Positions 1 to 7,301 of a stretch of 12,018 nucleotides of DNA are shown piece after piece; positions within the stretch are counted from its first letter, which is position 1; every line of letters begins with the position of its first letter. Source of the DNA: an uncultured Blautia sp. (lineage in GTDB: Bacteria; Bacillota; Clostridia; Lachnospirales; Lachnospiraceae); contig CAKROW010000074.1 of assembly GCA_934373235.1 (NCBI GenBank), positions 1-12,018 on the forward strand. The letters run 5' to 3'. A program made the translations under genes and the position numbers. The notes beneath the pieces are model-generated. The model saw only the letters and a list, made by a program, of their open reading frames with translations, made no database searches and had not been told where the DNA came from.

Positions 1-498
1 CAGGCAGTCCTGGCGAATGATATACGAAAAAGGAATCATTTGTCGGATATGAAGATCACATATGTTTATCATGATCAAGCTTATAGTTTGGATAATGAAA
101 CCAAAGTTGATACATTGCTATCTAACGATAGCGGTGTCGCATTTATTGTCAAAACAAAGGAAGGTACCATTTATCATGCCGGTGATTTAAACGACTGGTA
201 TTGGGATGGTGGGCTGAAAGCTGATAACCAGAGACTTACTTCAGCATATCGCGCGGAGATCAGGAAAATCAAGGGTATGCATTTTGACGCTGCATTTGTT
301 CCCTTAGATCCGAGACAGGGAGATCACTATGCCGACGGGATCCTGTATTTCCTTAAAAATGTAGATTGCAATGTCATTTTTCCAATGCACTACTGGAATG
401 ATGCCAATGTAATTAAGCGGTTTATTACTGAATATCCGCAATATAAGTCATGCATTAGAAACACAGAATGTACAAAAGGAGAAGAAATTTCATCGTAG
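1..498 (+). CDS. MBL-fold metallo-hydrolase, 3' part (runs off left edge)
   Basis: The frame is open from base 1, so the true start lies outside the window; the TTG at 40 is only the first possible start inside it. The visible part is the C-terminal half of a metallo-beta-lactamase-fold hydrolase. A strand ending in HAGDLNDW supplies the usual metal-bridging Asp (codon 184-186), and FPMHYW near the end supplies the last metal-binding His (codon 388-390). The HxHxDH motif would be upstream. Such proteins are usually soluble zinc hydrolases; the substrate cannot be told. The last three codons (ISS) come from a deletion that joined the gene to the tail of a VOC gene. In the second copy near 5400 the protein ends in GEEL and its stop overlaps the VOC start codon. 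Fold is confident, function is not. Confidence 0.75.
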   Translation, partial: QAVLANDIRKRNHLSDMKITYVYHDQAYSLDNETKVDTLLSNDSGVAFIVKTKEGTIYHAGDLNDWYWDGGLKADNQRLTSAYRAEIRKIKGMHFDAAFVPLDPRQGDHYADGILYFLKNVDCNVIFPMHYWNDANVIKRFITEYPQYKSCIRNTECTKGEEISS

Positions 499-556
499 AT
501 CCAGATGGCTACTGGCTTGAGATTCTGCCGTAAAGCTGATGTATGTTGGTGATCTT
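253..556 (+). repeat. Diverged duplicate of the hydrolase/VOC locus, copy 1
   Basis: Bases 253-486 match 5382-5615 without gaps; by eye I count about eight differences. Bases 487-534 match 5928-5975, and 535-556 match 5998-6019. Relative to copy 2, copy 1 therefore lacks 312 bp (most of the VOC gene) and a further 22 bp after its stop codon. The two copies are direct and about 5.1 kb apart, with recD2, the Lrp gene and the MATE gene between them. Confidence 0.9.
487..534 (+). pseudogene. VOC (glyoxalase-fold) gene remnant, last ~15 codons
   Basis: This 48-bp scrap matches the end of the intact VOC gene at 5928-5975, including codons for the motif DPDGYWLEI and the stop codon. The rest of the gene, including its start, is missing between bases 486 and 487. 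Read in the VOC frame it begins at the FIID segment, and the ATAGAT of copy 2 is GTAGAT here. It cannot be expressed as a VOC protein. Instead it supplies the stop codon of the upstream hydrolase frame (TAG 496-498). Confidence 0.8.
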
Positions 557-620
557 TTATGGATCAGAGTATTTTGTTCCACGGTCATTTGTGATGGATT
601 ATGAGTAGAAGGAGACGGGC

Positions 621-3251
621 ATGGAGTACTTACGTTGTGTAGTTGAGAGAATTACATATCAGAATGCCGACAATGGCTACACGGTTCTGAAATGTGCGGT
701 GAAGAATTACAGTGATCTTGTCACGGTAGTTGGCACGATGCCGGATACCCATGTTGGTTCTGTGCTGTCTCTGGAAGGTATGTGGAAGATGGATGCCAAA
801 TATGGACGGCAGTTTTTGGTGGAGAAATTTGAGGAGACACTTCCTGCTACAGTATATGGAATCGAAAAATATCTTGGTTCCGGCCTGGTGAAGGGCGTTG
901 GTCCAAAGTTTGCAAAAAGAATTGTGGAAAAATTCGGGAAGGATACACTGGATGTTATTGAAGAGACACCAGATGAACTGCTAAAAGTACCAGGCATAGG
1001 AAAAGTACGTGTAGACCGGATCAAAACAAGCTGGCAGGAGCAGAAGGAGATCAAGAATATCATGCTTTTTCTGCAGAGTCATGAGGTCAGCACCTCTCAT
1101 GCCACAAAGATTTTTAAGACATATGGAAGTGAGAGCATTGCGATCGTAAAGGAGAACCCATACCGGCTTGCAGATGACATCTGGGGAATTGGATTTAAGA
1201 CAGCGGATTCCATTGCACAGAAGATGGGGATTGACAAAGGCAAATTTGTCCGTCTGCGCAGTGGTATTTTTTATACATTGAATAAGCTGGCAGAAGCAGG
1301 TCATTGTTATACAACAAGAGAACAACTGACTGGAAAGGCAAAGGAACTTCTGGAAGTGGAAGAACCGGAGCTGGAGATCACCCTGGATGAGATGATCCGC
1401 ACGAATGATGTGATCAGAGATGAGGCAGAAGATCGGGAAGCAATCTATCTGCCCCCATATTATTTTTCAGAAAGTGGCTGTGCAAAGAGGCTGCTCCGGT
1501 TGATGTCCTGTGGAAAGAAGAAATCTGAGGATACGGAAGAAATATTAAAGAAAGTAGCAGCTTCATCAGAAATTACTTATGACGAGATTCAGTGGCAGGC
1601 GGTAAAGACAGCAGTTTCTTCTAAGGTCATGGTGCTGACCGGTGGACCTGGAACCGGAAAGACTACAACAACTCTGGGAATTATTTCTGCATATAAGCAG
1701 GCTGGATGTCAGATCATTCTTGCTGCACCGACCGGAAGAGCAGCAAAGAGAATGTCAGAAGCAACTGGAATGGAAGCAAAAACGATTCACCGGTTATTGG
1801 AATATAAACCTCCGGAAGGCTATCAGAAAAATGAAGAGCATCCGCTGGAAGGAGATGTGCTGATACTGGATGAATGTTCCATGATTGATATTATGCTGAT
1901 GTATAATCTCTTAAAAGCATTGCCGCAGCAGATGTCTCTGATACTGGTAGGCGACATTGATCAGCTGCCAAGTGTCGGAGCGGGCAATGTTCTCAGAGAT
2001 ATTATTGATTCCGGATGTGTTCCGGTAGTACGTCTGACCAGGATTTTTCGTCAGGCACAGGGAAGTCGGATCATCATGAATGCACACCGGATCAACAGAG
2101 GGGAAGGCATTGATATGAGAGGCGGGAAAGATGCCGACTTTTTCTTTGCCACCAAAGAGAGTAATCAGGAAGTAGTGGATACCATCGTCCAATATTGTAA
2201 GACGAACCTGCCGAGATACTATCATGTAGATCCACTGCAGGATATTCAGGTGCTGACTCCGATGCAGAGAGGCGAATGTGGAGCAGTAAATCTGAACCAG
2301 GTGCTGCAGGAAGCCATGAATCCGTCAAAGATCTTTCTGCGGAGAGGTGGCACACAGTACCGGCTGAAGGATAAGGTGATGCAGATCCGGAATGATTACG
2401 ATAAGGAAGTATTCAACGGAGATATTGGTACTATCATAAAAGTTGACATGGAAGAACGGGAACTGACAGTTCTGTTTGAAGAACGGGAAGTAGTCTATGA
2501 TGTGACAGAACTGGATGAACTGGTGCTTGCCTATGCAGTGACGATCCACAAATCCCAGGGAAGCGAATATCCGATCGTTGTCATGCCATTTACCATGAGT
2601 CATTTTGTCATGCTGCAGAGAAATCTCCTTTATACAGGTGTGACCAGGGCGAAAAAGATCCTGGTACTTGTTGGAGAGAAGAAAGCTGTGTATTATGCGA
2701 TAAAAAATGAAACGACAACTGGCAGAAATACCTGTCTGGCAAGACGCCTGCAGCCGGAAAGCAAAGAAGCACAGGAAGTGAAGGCACAGCTTTTGAAAGA
2801 GGCAGTAGACGAGACAGCGAATGAGAACGGAAGCGACAGTAAGAAGATGATCGTCTATAAGGGCAGCATCCAGCCTTCTATGGTATGTGAGACACCGGCA
2901 GTTTATGAGGGGAATCTCTGGAAACGTCTGTCACAGTCAAAGTTCAGAAGCAGTTTTTCCCTGAAGGCAAACGATCGGAGCTATGTATCAGAAAAGGGAA
3001 TGGAGAAAGTACGTGAGCATGCCTGTGATTTTATCAGAAAGCGTCTTGCACCGGCAGAAATACCAAATGATGGAAAACAGACACCGATGAGAGGGCATCC
3101 GGTTTTTGTAGCCCAGCATGCCACAGCTACCTGTTGCAGGGGATGTCTGGAAAAATGGCATCGTATTCCGAAAGGACGGGAACTGACAGAAGCGGAGCAG
3201 GAATATGTTGTAAATGTGATCATGGAATGGATCGGTCGGGAAATTCGTTGA
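621..3251 (+). CDS. recD2: RecD2-type ATP-dependent DNA helicase fused to a DUF4186-like domain
   Basis: 876 residues; ATG preceded by AGAAGGAG at 607-614. It is an SF1B 5'-3' DNA helicase of the RecD2 family, acting in DNA repair without RecB or RecC. In order: an N-terminal OB-like segment (about 1-75), helix-hairpin-helix repeats (GLVKGVGPKFA near 90, VPGIGKVR near 124), then the helicase core. Core motifs are Walker A GGPGTGKT at 341-348, Walker B LILDE at 414-418, GDIDQLP at 444-450, AVTIHKSQGSEYP at 639-651 and LLYTGVTRAKK at 669-679. RecD2 proteins usually end soon after the last motif, near 740 residues. Here a linker (about 715-764) leads to 112 more residues with KRLAPAE, NDGKQTPMRGHPVF, QHATATCCRGCLEKWH and IPKGRELTEAE. 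I recognise this as DUF4186, normally a separate small protein. The frame is uninterrupted across the junction. Helicase assignment is very secure; DUF4186 is from memory. Confidence 0.95.
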   Translation: MEYLRCVVERITYQNADNGYTVLKCAVKNYSDLVTVVGTMPDTHVGSVLSLEGMWKMDAKYGRQFLVEKFEETLPATVYGIEKYLGSGLVKGVGPKFAKRIVEKFGKDTLDVIEETPDELLKVPGIGKVRVDRIKTSWQEQKEIKNIMLFLQSHEVSTSHATKIFKTYGSESIAIVKENPYRLADDIWGIGFKTADSIAQKMGIDKGKFVRLRSGIFYTLNKLAEAGHCYTTREQLTGKAKELLEVEEPELEITLDEMIRTNDVIRDEAEDREAIYLPPYYFSESGCAKRLLRLMSCGKKKSEDTEEILKKVAASSEITYDEIQWQAVKTAVSSKVMVLTGGPGTGKTTTTLGIISAYKQAGCQIILAAPTGRAAKRMSEATGMEAKTIHRLLEYKPPEGYQKNEEHPLEGDVLILDECSMIDIMLMYNLLKALPQQMSLILVGDIDQLPSVGAGNVLRDIIDSGCVPVVRLTRIFRQAQGSRIIMNAHRINRGEGIDMRGGKDADFFFATKESNQEVVDTIVQYCKTNLPRYYHVDPLQDIQVLTPMQRGECGAVNLNQVLQEAMNPSKIFLRRGGTQYRLKDKVMQIRNDYDKEVFNGDIGTIIKVDMEERELTVLFEEREVVYDVTELDELVLAYAVTIHKSQGSEYPIVVMPFTMSHFVMLQRNLLYTGVTRAKKILVLVGEKKAVYYAIKNETTTGRNTCLARRLQPESKEAQEVKAQLLKEAVDETANENGSDSKKMIVYKGSIQPSMVCETPAVYEGNLWKRLSQSKFRSSFSLKANDRSYVSEKGMEKVREHACDFIRKRLAPAEIPNDGKQTPMRGHPVFVAQHATATCCRGCLEKWHRIPKGRELTEAEQEYVVNVIMEWIGREIR

Positions 3252-3280
3252 GAGAACGACTCAGCTTTGGGGCCTGATTT

Positions 3281-3739
3281 CTATAGCCGCAAGCCTTTGA
3301 TATCTTTAATGCGTGATAAGATCATATTGCAGCTGCAGCTGATCATGCCGGGCAGTGTATCAATGACTGTGTGCAGGAAGTGTTCCATTTCATCACTTGA
3401 TGAAGCAACGGCATGTACATGCAGTTTGTCTCTTCCTGTGACACGGTAAATCTGTGTGACGGTATCATTATTATGTAATATATCTGTCACCTGTGACAGA
3501 TGATCTGGTTTTGTCTCGATTTCAAAATAGCATGAAACAGCACCGCTGATCTTTTGAGGGTTTATTATAGTTGTATATTCTTCAATTACACCTTTTTTCT
3601 CCAGAGCCTGAATCCGGGCTTTTACTGCCACTCTGGAAATACCGGTTTCTTTACCGATATCAGAGTAAGAGATACGTGCATTTTCTATAAGCAACTGGAT
3701 GATCTTCTGATCCAGCTCATCTAAACCGTTCAGGTACAT
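3281..3739 (-). CDS. Lrp/AsnC family transcriptional regulator
   Basis: 152 residues, the usual length for the family. The start is fixed by a strong AGGAGGGAC ribosome site just upstream on the minus strand. Residues 5-60 form the DNA-binding domain: LDQKIIQLLIENARISYSDIG, then the recognition region TGISRVAVKARIQALEKKGVI. Residues about 65-140 form the ligand-binding RAM domain, with the GRDKLHVHA turn at 102-110. Family members bind DNA as dimers or octamers and sense amino acids or related small molecules; the effector here cannot be read from sequence. The gene is divergent from the MATE transporter 207-213 bp away, so it is a plausible regulator of that gene and of itself (inference). 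Its 3' end faces recD2 with 29 bp between the stops and no clear terminator. Confidence 0.93.
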   Translation of the reverse strand: MYLNGLDELDQKIIQLLIENARISYSDIGKETGISRVAVKARIQALEKKGVIEEYTTIINPQKISGAVSCYFEIETKPDHLSQVTDILHNNDTVTQIYRVTGRDKLHVHAVASSSDEMEHFLHTVIDTLPGMISCSCNMILSRIKDIKGLRL

Positions 3740-3825
3740 AAGTGTCCCTCCTGTAAATAATATACTCCGGATAGTGAATTTTCTTAAATATCATATCATT
3801 TATGTTGCTGAAAGTAAACGTTGGC

Positions 3826-3854
3826 TTGACTTAGCAGCTGTAACTACATATAAT
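3826..3854 (+). promoter_or_regulatory. Sigma-A promoter of the MATE gene
   Basis: TTGACT at 3826-3831 and TATAAT at 3849-3854 are separated by exactly 17 bp. Transcription would begin near 3861, giving a leader of about 90 nt before the MATE gene. The site lies in the divergent Lrp/MATE intergenic region, where an Lrp-family protein could act. Confidence 0.8.
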
Positions 3855-3952
3855 TATTTCGTAACGTAATTTAAAACTTACATTTCGAATATACAAAAAT
3901 CTGATAAAGGGAAGGATAAGTGAGATTATGAAATCTGTGGAGGAATATGATA

Positions 3953-5296
3953 ATGTCAAAAGATGAGTATTTGATCACAGATGCGCCTCTTAAAGCGCTG
4001 ACGGTTTTTGCAATGCCAATGATTCTGGGCAGCTTTTTTCAGCAAATATACAATATGGCTGACTCCATCATCGTTGGCCAGTTTGTTGGTTCTTCCGCAC
4101 TTGCTGCTGTCGGTGCCTGTGCAGCGCTGACTAATGTTTTCATTTGTGTGGCTCTGGGGGCAGGTGTCGGTGCCGGTGTGCTGGTGAGCCGCTATTTCGG
4201 TGCCAGGGAGTATGGAAAAATGAAGACCATCGTGTCAACGTCCTTGTTTAGCTTTTTGATTCTAAGCATAATCCTTGGTATTTTTGGCTTTAGCTTTTCC
4301 CACTGGATGATGAGTGTGTTACAAACACCTGTCGATATACTGGATGACGCAGTGTTATATCTGCGGGTCTATTTCGTGGGCTTTCCGTTTCTGTTTATGT
4401 ATAATATTCTTTCCAATATGTTTACTTCCATAGGCGAATCAAAAATTCCACTGGGGCTCCTGATATTTTCATCAATCCTGAATATTTTTATGGATCTCTG
4501 GATGGTGGCCGGACTTGGTCTCGGTGTGTTTGGTGCAGCTCTTGCGACTCTTATAGCACAGGGGATTTCTGCGGTGTTTTCACTTTTGCTTTTCCTTAGC
4601 CGGATGCGTCGATATAAAAGTCACTTTGACTGGTTTGACAGGCAGGAGTTACATTCTATGCTTCAAATTGCTGTACCTTCGGTTCTTCAGCAGTCTACAG
4701 TGTCCATCGGTATGATGATCGTACAGGCAGTTGTAAATCCTTTCGGTACACAGGCACTCGCAGGGTATGCGGCGACGATGCGGGTAGAGAATGTTTTTTC
4801 GTTGATTTTTGTATCCATCGGCAATGCGGTTTCCCCATATGTTTCCCAGAACCTTGGTGCAAAGAAAAGTGAGCGTATCAAAAAAGGGTATCACGCGGCA
4901 CTGGTGTTAGATATATGTTTTGCAGTGCTTGCTTTTACAGTCATTGAGACATTGCATACGCAGATCTCCTCGCTATTCCTTGGTAAAGACGGAACAGCCC
5001 TGGCCTATCAGGTATCCGAGGATTATATGAGATGGATCGGTTACTTCTTTATCTTTATGGGAATCAAAATGGCAACCGATGGAGTCCTTCGTGGTCTTGG
5101 GATCATGCGACCGTTCCTTATTGCAAACATGGTGAATCTCGCGATCCGCCTGTCCGTTGCTTTGATTTTTGCACCGCGTTTTGGAATTGTATTTGTCTGG
5201 CTTGCTGTACCAGCCGGTTGGTTTGCGAACTTTTTAATATCCTATGTGGCACTCAGGAGATCATGGCCGACTGATAAAGAGGTGTCATCTCGATAA
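3953..5296 (+). CDS. MATE family multidrug/metabolite efflux transporter
   Basis: An integral membrane protein of about 447 residues, the normal length for the MATE family (12 transmembrane helices). It would use a Na+ or H+ gradient to export drugs, dyes or metabolites. Family signs are the N-terminal pattern PLKALTVFAMPMILGSFFQQIYNMADSIIVGQFVG, with its successive helices shown by FAMPMILG and the loop NMADSIIVG, and an equivalent second half starting at LQIAVPSVLQQS. I start it at ATG 3953 rather than ATG 3947. The ribosome site TGGAGGA at 3938-3944 is 8 nt from 3953 but only 2 nt from 3947. It is divergent from an Lrp/AsnC gene and has its own promoter at 3826-3854. No truncation is seen. 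The substrate is unknown. Confidence 0.93.
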   Translation: MSKDEYLITDAPLKALTVFAMPMILGSFFQQIYNMADSIIVGQFVGSSALAAVGACAALTNVFICVALGAGVGAGVLVSRYFGAREYGKMKTIVSTSLFSFLILSIILGIFGFSFSHWMMSVLQTPVDILDDAVLYLRVYFVGFPFLFMYNILSNMFTSIGESKIPLGLLIFSSILNIFMDLWMVAGLGLGVFGAALATLIAQGISAVFSLLLFLSRMRRYKSHFDWFDRQELHSMLQIAVPSVLQQSTVSIGMMIVQAVVNPFGTQALAGYAATMRVENVFSLIFVSIGNAVSPYVSQNLGAKKSERIKKGYHAALVLDICFAVLAFTVIETLHTQISSLFLGKDGTALAYQVSEDYMRWIGYFFIFMGIKMATDGVLRGLGIMRPFLIANMVNLAIRLSVALIFAPRFGIVFVWLAVPAGWFANFLISYVALRRSWPTDKEVSSR

Positions 5297-5329
5297 CTTA
5301 GCAGTGATTTATAAGGAAGGATTTATATT

Positions 5330-5381
5330 ATGTACGATAAATGTGTGGTATTGAATGCAAAGAAAATGAATTTGCTGGCAT
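5330..5381 (+). pseudogene. Truncated first ~17 codons of a lost gene
   Basis: ATG at 5330 has a good ribosome site, AAGGAAGG, at 5313-5320, and begins MYDKCVVLNAKKMNLL. After about 17 codons the sequence switches at about 5381 into the interior of the duplicated hydrolase, out of its reading frame, and reaches a stop at 5414-5416. This is therefore the start of a gene whose body was deleted. The beginning resembles the N-terminus of D-2-hydroxyacid dehydrogenases (VVLNAKKMN, like VVLDAKTLN), but 17 residues are too few to be sure. Confidence 0.5.
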
Positions 5382-5621
5382 GCGGAGATCAGAAAAATCA
5401 AGGATATGCATTTTGACGCTGCATTTGTTCCCTTAGATCCGAGACAGGGAGATCACTATGCCGACGGGATCCTGTATTTCCTTAAAAATGTAGATTGCAA
5501 TGTCATTTTTCCAATGCATTACTGGAATGATGCCAATGTAATTAAGCGGTTTATTACTGAATATCCGCAATATAAATCACGTATTAAAAACACAGAATGT
5601 GCAAAAGGAGAAGAATTATGA
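5382..5621 (+). pseudogene. MBL-fold hydrolase, 5'-truncated second copy
   Basis: This fragment matches 253-486 of the left-edge hydrolase and keeps the codons from the ...EIRKIK segment to the end, including the FPMHYW metal-ligand motif. All upstream codons are gone, including the HAGD motif, and the preceding sequence belongs to an unrelated broken gene. An ATG at 5406 could start a 71-residue peptide, but it lacks a convincing ribosome site and most metal ligands. Its stop TGA (5619-5621) overlaps the ATG of the VOC gene by 4 nt, which records the original translational coupling of the pair. Confidence 0.8.
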
Positions 5622-5974
5622 AGTTTAAGATGATTCACGAAAACTACAATGTATCAGACCTGGACCGATCTATTAAATTTTACAACGAGGCCCTTGATCT
5701 GCACGAAGTGAGAAGAAAGACTACCGATGATTTTATCATTGCTTATCTGAGTAATGATGTAAGTGATTTTGAGTTGGAACTTACCTGGCTTAAAGATCAT
5801 CCACAGCCATATAATCTGGGAGAATGTGAATTCCACCTGGCATTCCGGGCGGAGGATTACGAGGCAGCGCACAAAAAGCACGAAGAGATGGGATGCATTT
5901 GTTTCGAAAATGAAGCAATGGGAATTTATTTCATCATAGATCCAGATGGCTACTGGCTTGAGATTGTGCCGTAA
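5618..5974 (+). CDS. VOC-superfamily protein, glyoxalase I-like
   Basis: 118 residues. ATG 5618 follows AAGGAG (5605-5610) and overlaps the stop of the hydrolase fragment as ATGA; an upstream in-frame start at 5597 would bury the ribosome site. The two beta-alpha-beta-beta-beta modules of the vicinal-oxygen-chelate fold are clear: HENYNVSDLDRSIKFYNEAL at the start and FIIDPDGYWLEIVP at the end. The four expected metal ligands are present as His7, Glu54, His73 and Glu115, in the His/Glu/His/Glu order of GloA. It is therefore probably a metal-dependent lactoylglutathione-lyase-type enzyme, possibly for methylglyoxal or another aldehyde adduct. VOC proteins also include resistance and dioxygenase proteins, so the substrate is not certain. 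The terminator at 6020-6069 ends its transcript. Confidence 0.88.
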   Translation: MKFKMIHENYNVSDLDRSIKFYNEALDLHEVRRKTTDDFIIAYLSNDVSDFELELTWLKDHPQPYNLGECEFHLAFRAEDYEAAHKKHEEMGCICFENEAMGIYFIIDPDGYWLEIVP

Positions 5975-6019
5975 AACCAGTTGAGAAATCGAAAAAAGCT
6001 GATGTATATTGGCAATCTT

Positions 6020-6069
6020 AAAATAACCTTCAGGCTATAATAAAACAAAATAGTCTGAAGGTTATTTTT
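6020..6069 (+). terminator. Intrinsic terminator after the VOC gene
   Basis: AAAATAACCTTCAGGCTA (6020-6037) pairs with TAGTCTGAAGGTTATTTT (6051-6068) with a single mismatch, leaving an A-rich loop of 13 nt. The right arm ends in a T run and the left arm begins with an A run, so it could also stop transcription from the other strand. Confidence 0.85.
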
Positions 6070-6180
6070 ATGGAAAAGCTGATTGAAATTTGTAAACACT
6101 GTGGTCTGACTTTCGAAAGCCTCAGGGAATTAAGGATGCAGTTTCTGCAGATTAATTCAAATTCTAACCGAATCAGGTAA
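6070..6180 (+). CDS. Possible 36-residue ORF or gene remnant
   Basis: The ATG directly after the terminator opens a 36-codon frame (MEKLIEICKHCGLTFESL... ending NRIR). It holds a CKHCG pair of cysteines. The only ribosome-site-like bases (GAAGG, 6058-6062) lie inside the terminator stem, and the stop falls inside the first helix of the structured segment downstream. I do not recognise it. It may be the head of a lost gene or not coding at all. Confidence 0.25.
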   Translation: MEKLIEICKHCGLTFESLRELRMQFLQINSNSNRIR

Positions 6181-6314
6181 GTTTGCGAAAAGCAATAAGC
6201 AGTGGGTGGGGACTTGCCTGTATCAGGAGTAGTGCAGGCTCCTTCTGATAAACTGCGAAGCAGTCATTCGGTGTAGAGATACGTAGCAAAGGGGAGTGCG
6301 AATATCCGTTTGAC
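6174..6314 (+). ncRNA. Candidate structured RNA or mobile-element end
   Basis: No frame here is convincing, but helices follow one another closely. CAGGTAAGT (6174-6182) pairs with ACTTGCCTG (6212-6220), one G-U pair, and encloses the hairpin TTGC-GAAAA-GCAA (6183-6195). TATCAG (6221-6226) pairs with CTGATA (6245-6250), with an inner GAG/CTC. ACTGC-GAA-GCAGT (6252-6264) is a third hairpin. The 3' portion, 6272-6314, recurs at 9667-9704. I do not match it to a known RNA family. It could be a small RNA, the folded end of a transposable element, or a remnant of one. Confidence 0.4.
6272..6314 (+). repeat. Short repeat, copy A (shared with 9667-9704)
   Basis: TGTAGAGATACGTAGC here matches TGTAGAGCTACGTAGC at 9667 with one change. 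The similarity resumes at ATATCCG..TGAC after a middle part that is about 5 bp longer in this copy. Both copies lie in the same orientation, in non-coding or broken sequence. Confidence 0.6.
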
Positions 6315-6395
6315 TATTTGTAATTTCTACAGTAAAGGAAAACGGGAAATAGTGGTTGCTTATTCAGTATTGCATAAAAATGTCCTGATTTGGTA

Positions 6396-6413
6396 ATCGT
6401 AAAAATTTACGAT
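6396..6413. repeat. Perfect palindrome ATCGTAAA-AA-TTTACGAT upstream of the EAL gene
   Basis: Two 8-bp arms flank a 2-bp centre, about 100 bp before the EAL gene, in the gap 6315-6514. It has the look of an operator for a dimeric regulator; it could also be a weak hairpin. No good -35/-10 pair was found beside it: the best is TTGAAG with CATAAT at 19 bp spacing, further downstream. The rest of this gap holds nothing I can identify. Confidence 0.4.
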
Positions 6414-6514
6414 GATTTTACTTAAATCTGATTGAAGGATGAAGTGGCAATGATATCATAATATGAGGTCATAGGATTACAGGAAATTGTATTTACAGAG
6501 GCAGAGAAGAAATA

Positions 6515-7294
6515 ATGAAAGTAAAAAAGGAAGATGAATTTTATAAAATTTTGGAAAGAAAAGCTATATATCCGGTATTTCAACCGATTGTGAATTTACA
6601 GACCGGGAATGTAGCAGGATATGAAGCACTTAGCCGTATTGATCGAGATGATACAACTCTTATGATTTCTGATTTATTTGTAATAGCGGAGCAGGCAGGT
6701 TGTGTCTGGAAACTGGAGAAGCTATGCAGAAATAAAGCATTAAAAGCAGCAGTAAGTAAACCGGAAAATGTAAAATTATTTCTTAATGTAGACGGTAATA
6801 TCATTCAGGATAAATCTTTTATACAGGGCTTTACTAACCGTAAGGCAGCAAAAGCAGGAGTTCCGTCCTGTGATATTGTATTTGAAATAACGGAACGGTC
6901 AGATGTAGAAAATTACCAGATTTTGCAACAGATTATGAAGCATTATGCAGATCAGGGATATGAAATTGCATTGGATGATGTTGGCGCAGGATATTCTGGG
7001 CTGAACCGAATAGTGAATACATCGCCAAATTACTTAAAAGCGGATATAGAACTTGTTAGAGATATTCAAAAACATAAAAAGAAAGAGATTATGATGAAGT
7101 TTCTGTTGCAGTACTGTAATGATACAGGAACGATTCTGATTGCAGAAGGGATAGAGACTGCTGAAGAACTGGAGTGTCTGCACCGATTAGGTGTTCATTA
7201 TGGACAGGGATATTTTATTGGGAAACCAGACCGGCTGTTTAAAAGTACGAGTAATAAGGCTGCATTGCTATTGCAGAAATTAAATATGAGATGA
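6515..7294 (+). CDS. EAL-domain cyclic-di-GMP phosphodiesterase
   Basis: 259 residues, essentially one EAL domain with no GGDEF, sensor or membrane part, so probably a cytosolic enzyme that hydrolyses c-di-GMP to pGpG. Catalytic positions are all present: E37-A38-L39 followed by R41, Asn91 in FLNVD, Glu124 in FEITE, Asp154-Asp155 in LDDVGAGYSGL, Lys175 in LKAD, Glu211 in AEGIET, and Gln231 in GQGYFIGKP. It should therefore be active rather than a degenerate c-di-GMP sensor. The ribosome site AGAAGAAATA is weak. The gene stands alone between a structured non-coding segment and recombinase debris. A palindrome at 6396-6413 may control it. What it regulates is not shown by its neighbours. Confidence 0.93.
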   Translation: MKVKKEDEFYKILERKAIYPVFQPIVNLQTGNVAGYEALSRIDRDDTTLMISDLFVIAEQAGCVWKLEKLCRNKALKAAVSKPENVKLFLNVDGNIIQDKSFIQGFTNRKAAKAGVPSCDIVFEITERSDVENYQILQQIMKHYADQGYEIALDDVGAGYSGLNRIVNTSPNYLKADIELVRDIQKHKKKEIMMKFLLQYCNDTGTILIAEGIETAEELECLHRLGVHYGQGYFIGKPDRLFKSTSNKAALLLQKLNMR

Positions 7295-7301
7295 TATCAG
7301 C

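Larger units (their letters stand above)
5382..6019 (+). repeat. Diverged duplicate of the hydrolase/VOC locus, copy 2
   Basis: This is the partner of 253-556. It keeps the VOC gene but lacks the 5' part of the hydrolase, while copy 1 keeps the hydrolase and lacks most of the VOC gene. Matches: 5382-5615 with 253-486, 5928-5975 with 487-534, and 5998-6019 with 535-556. Confidence 0.9.
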
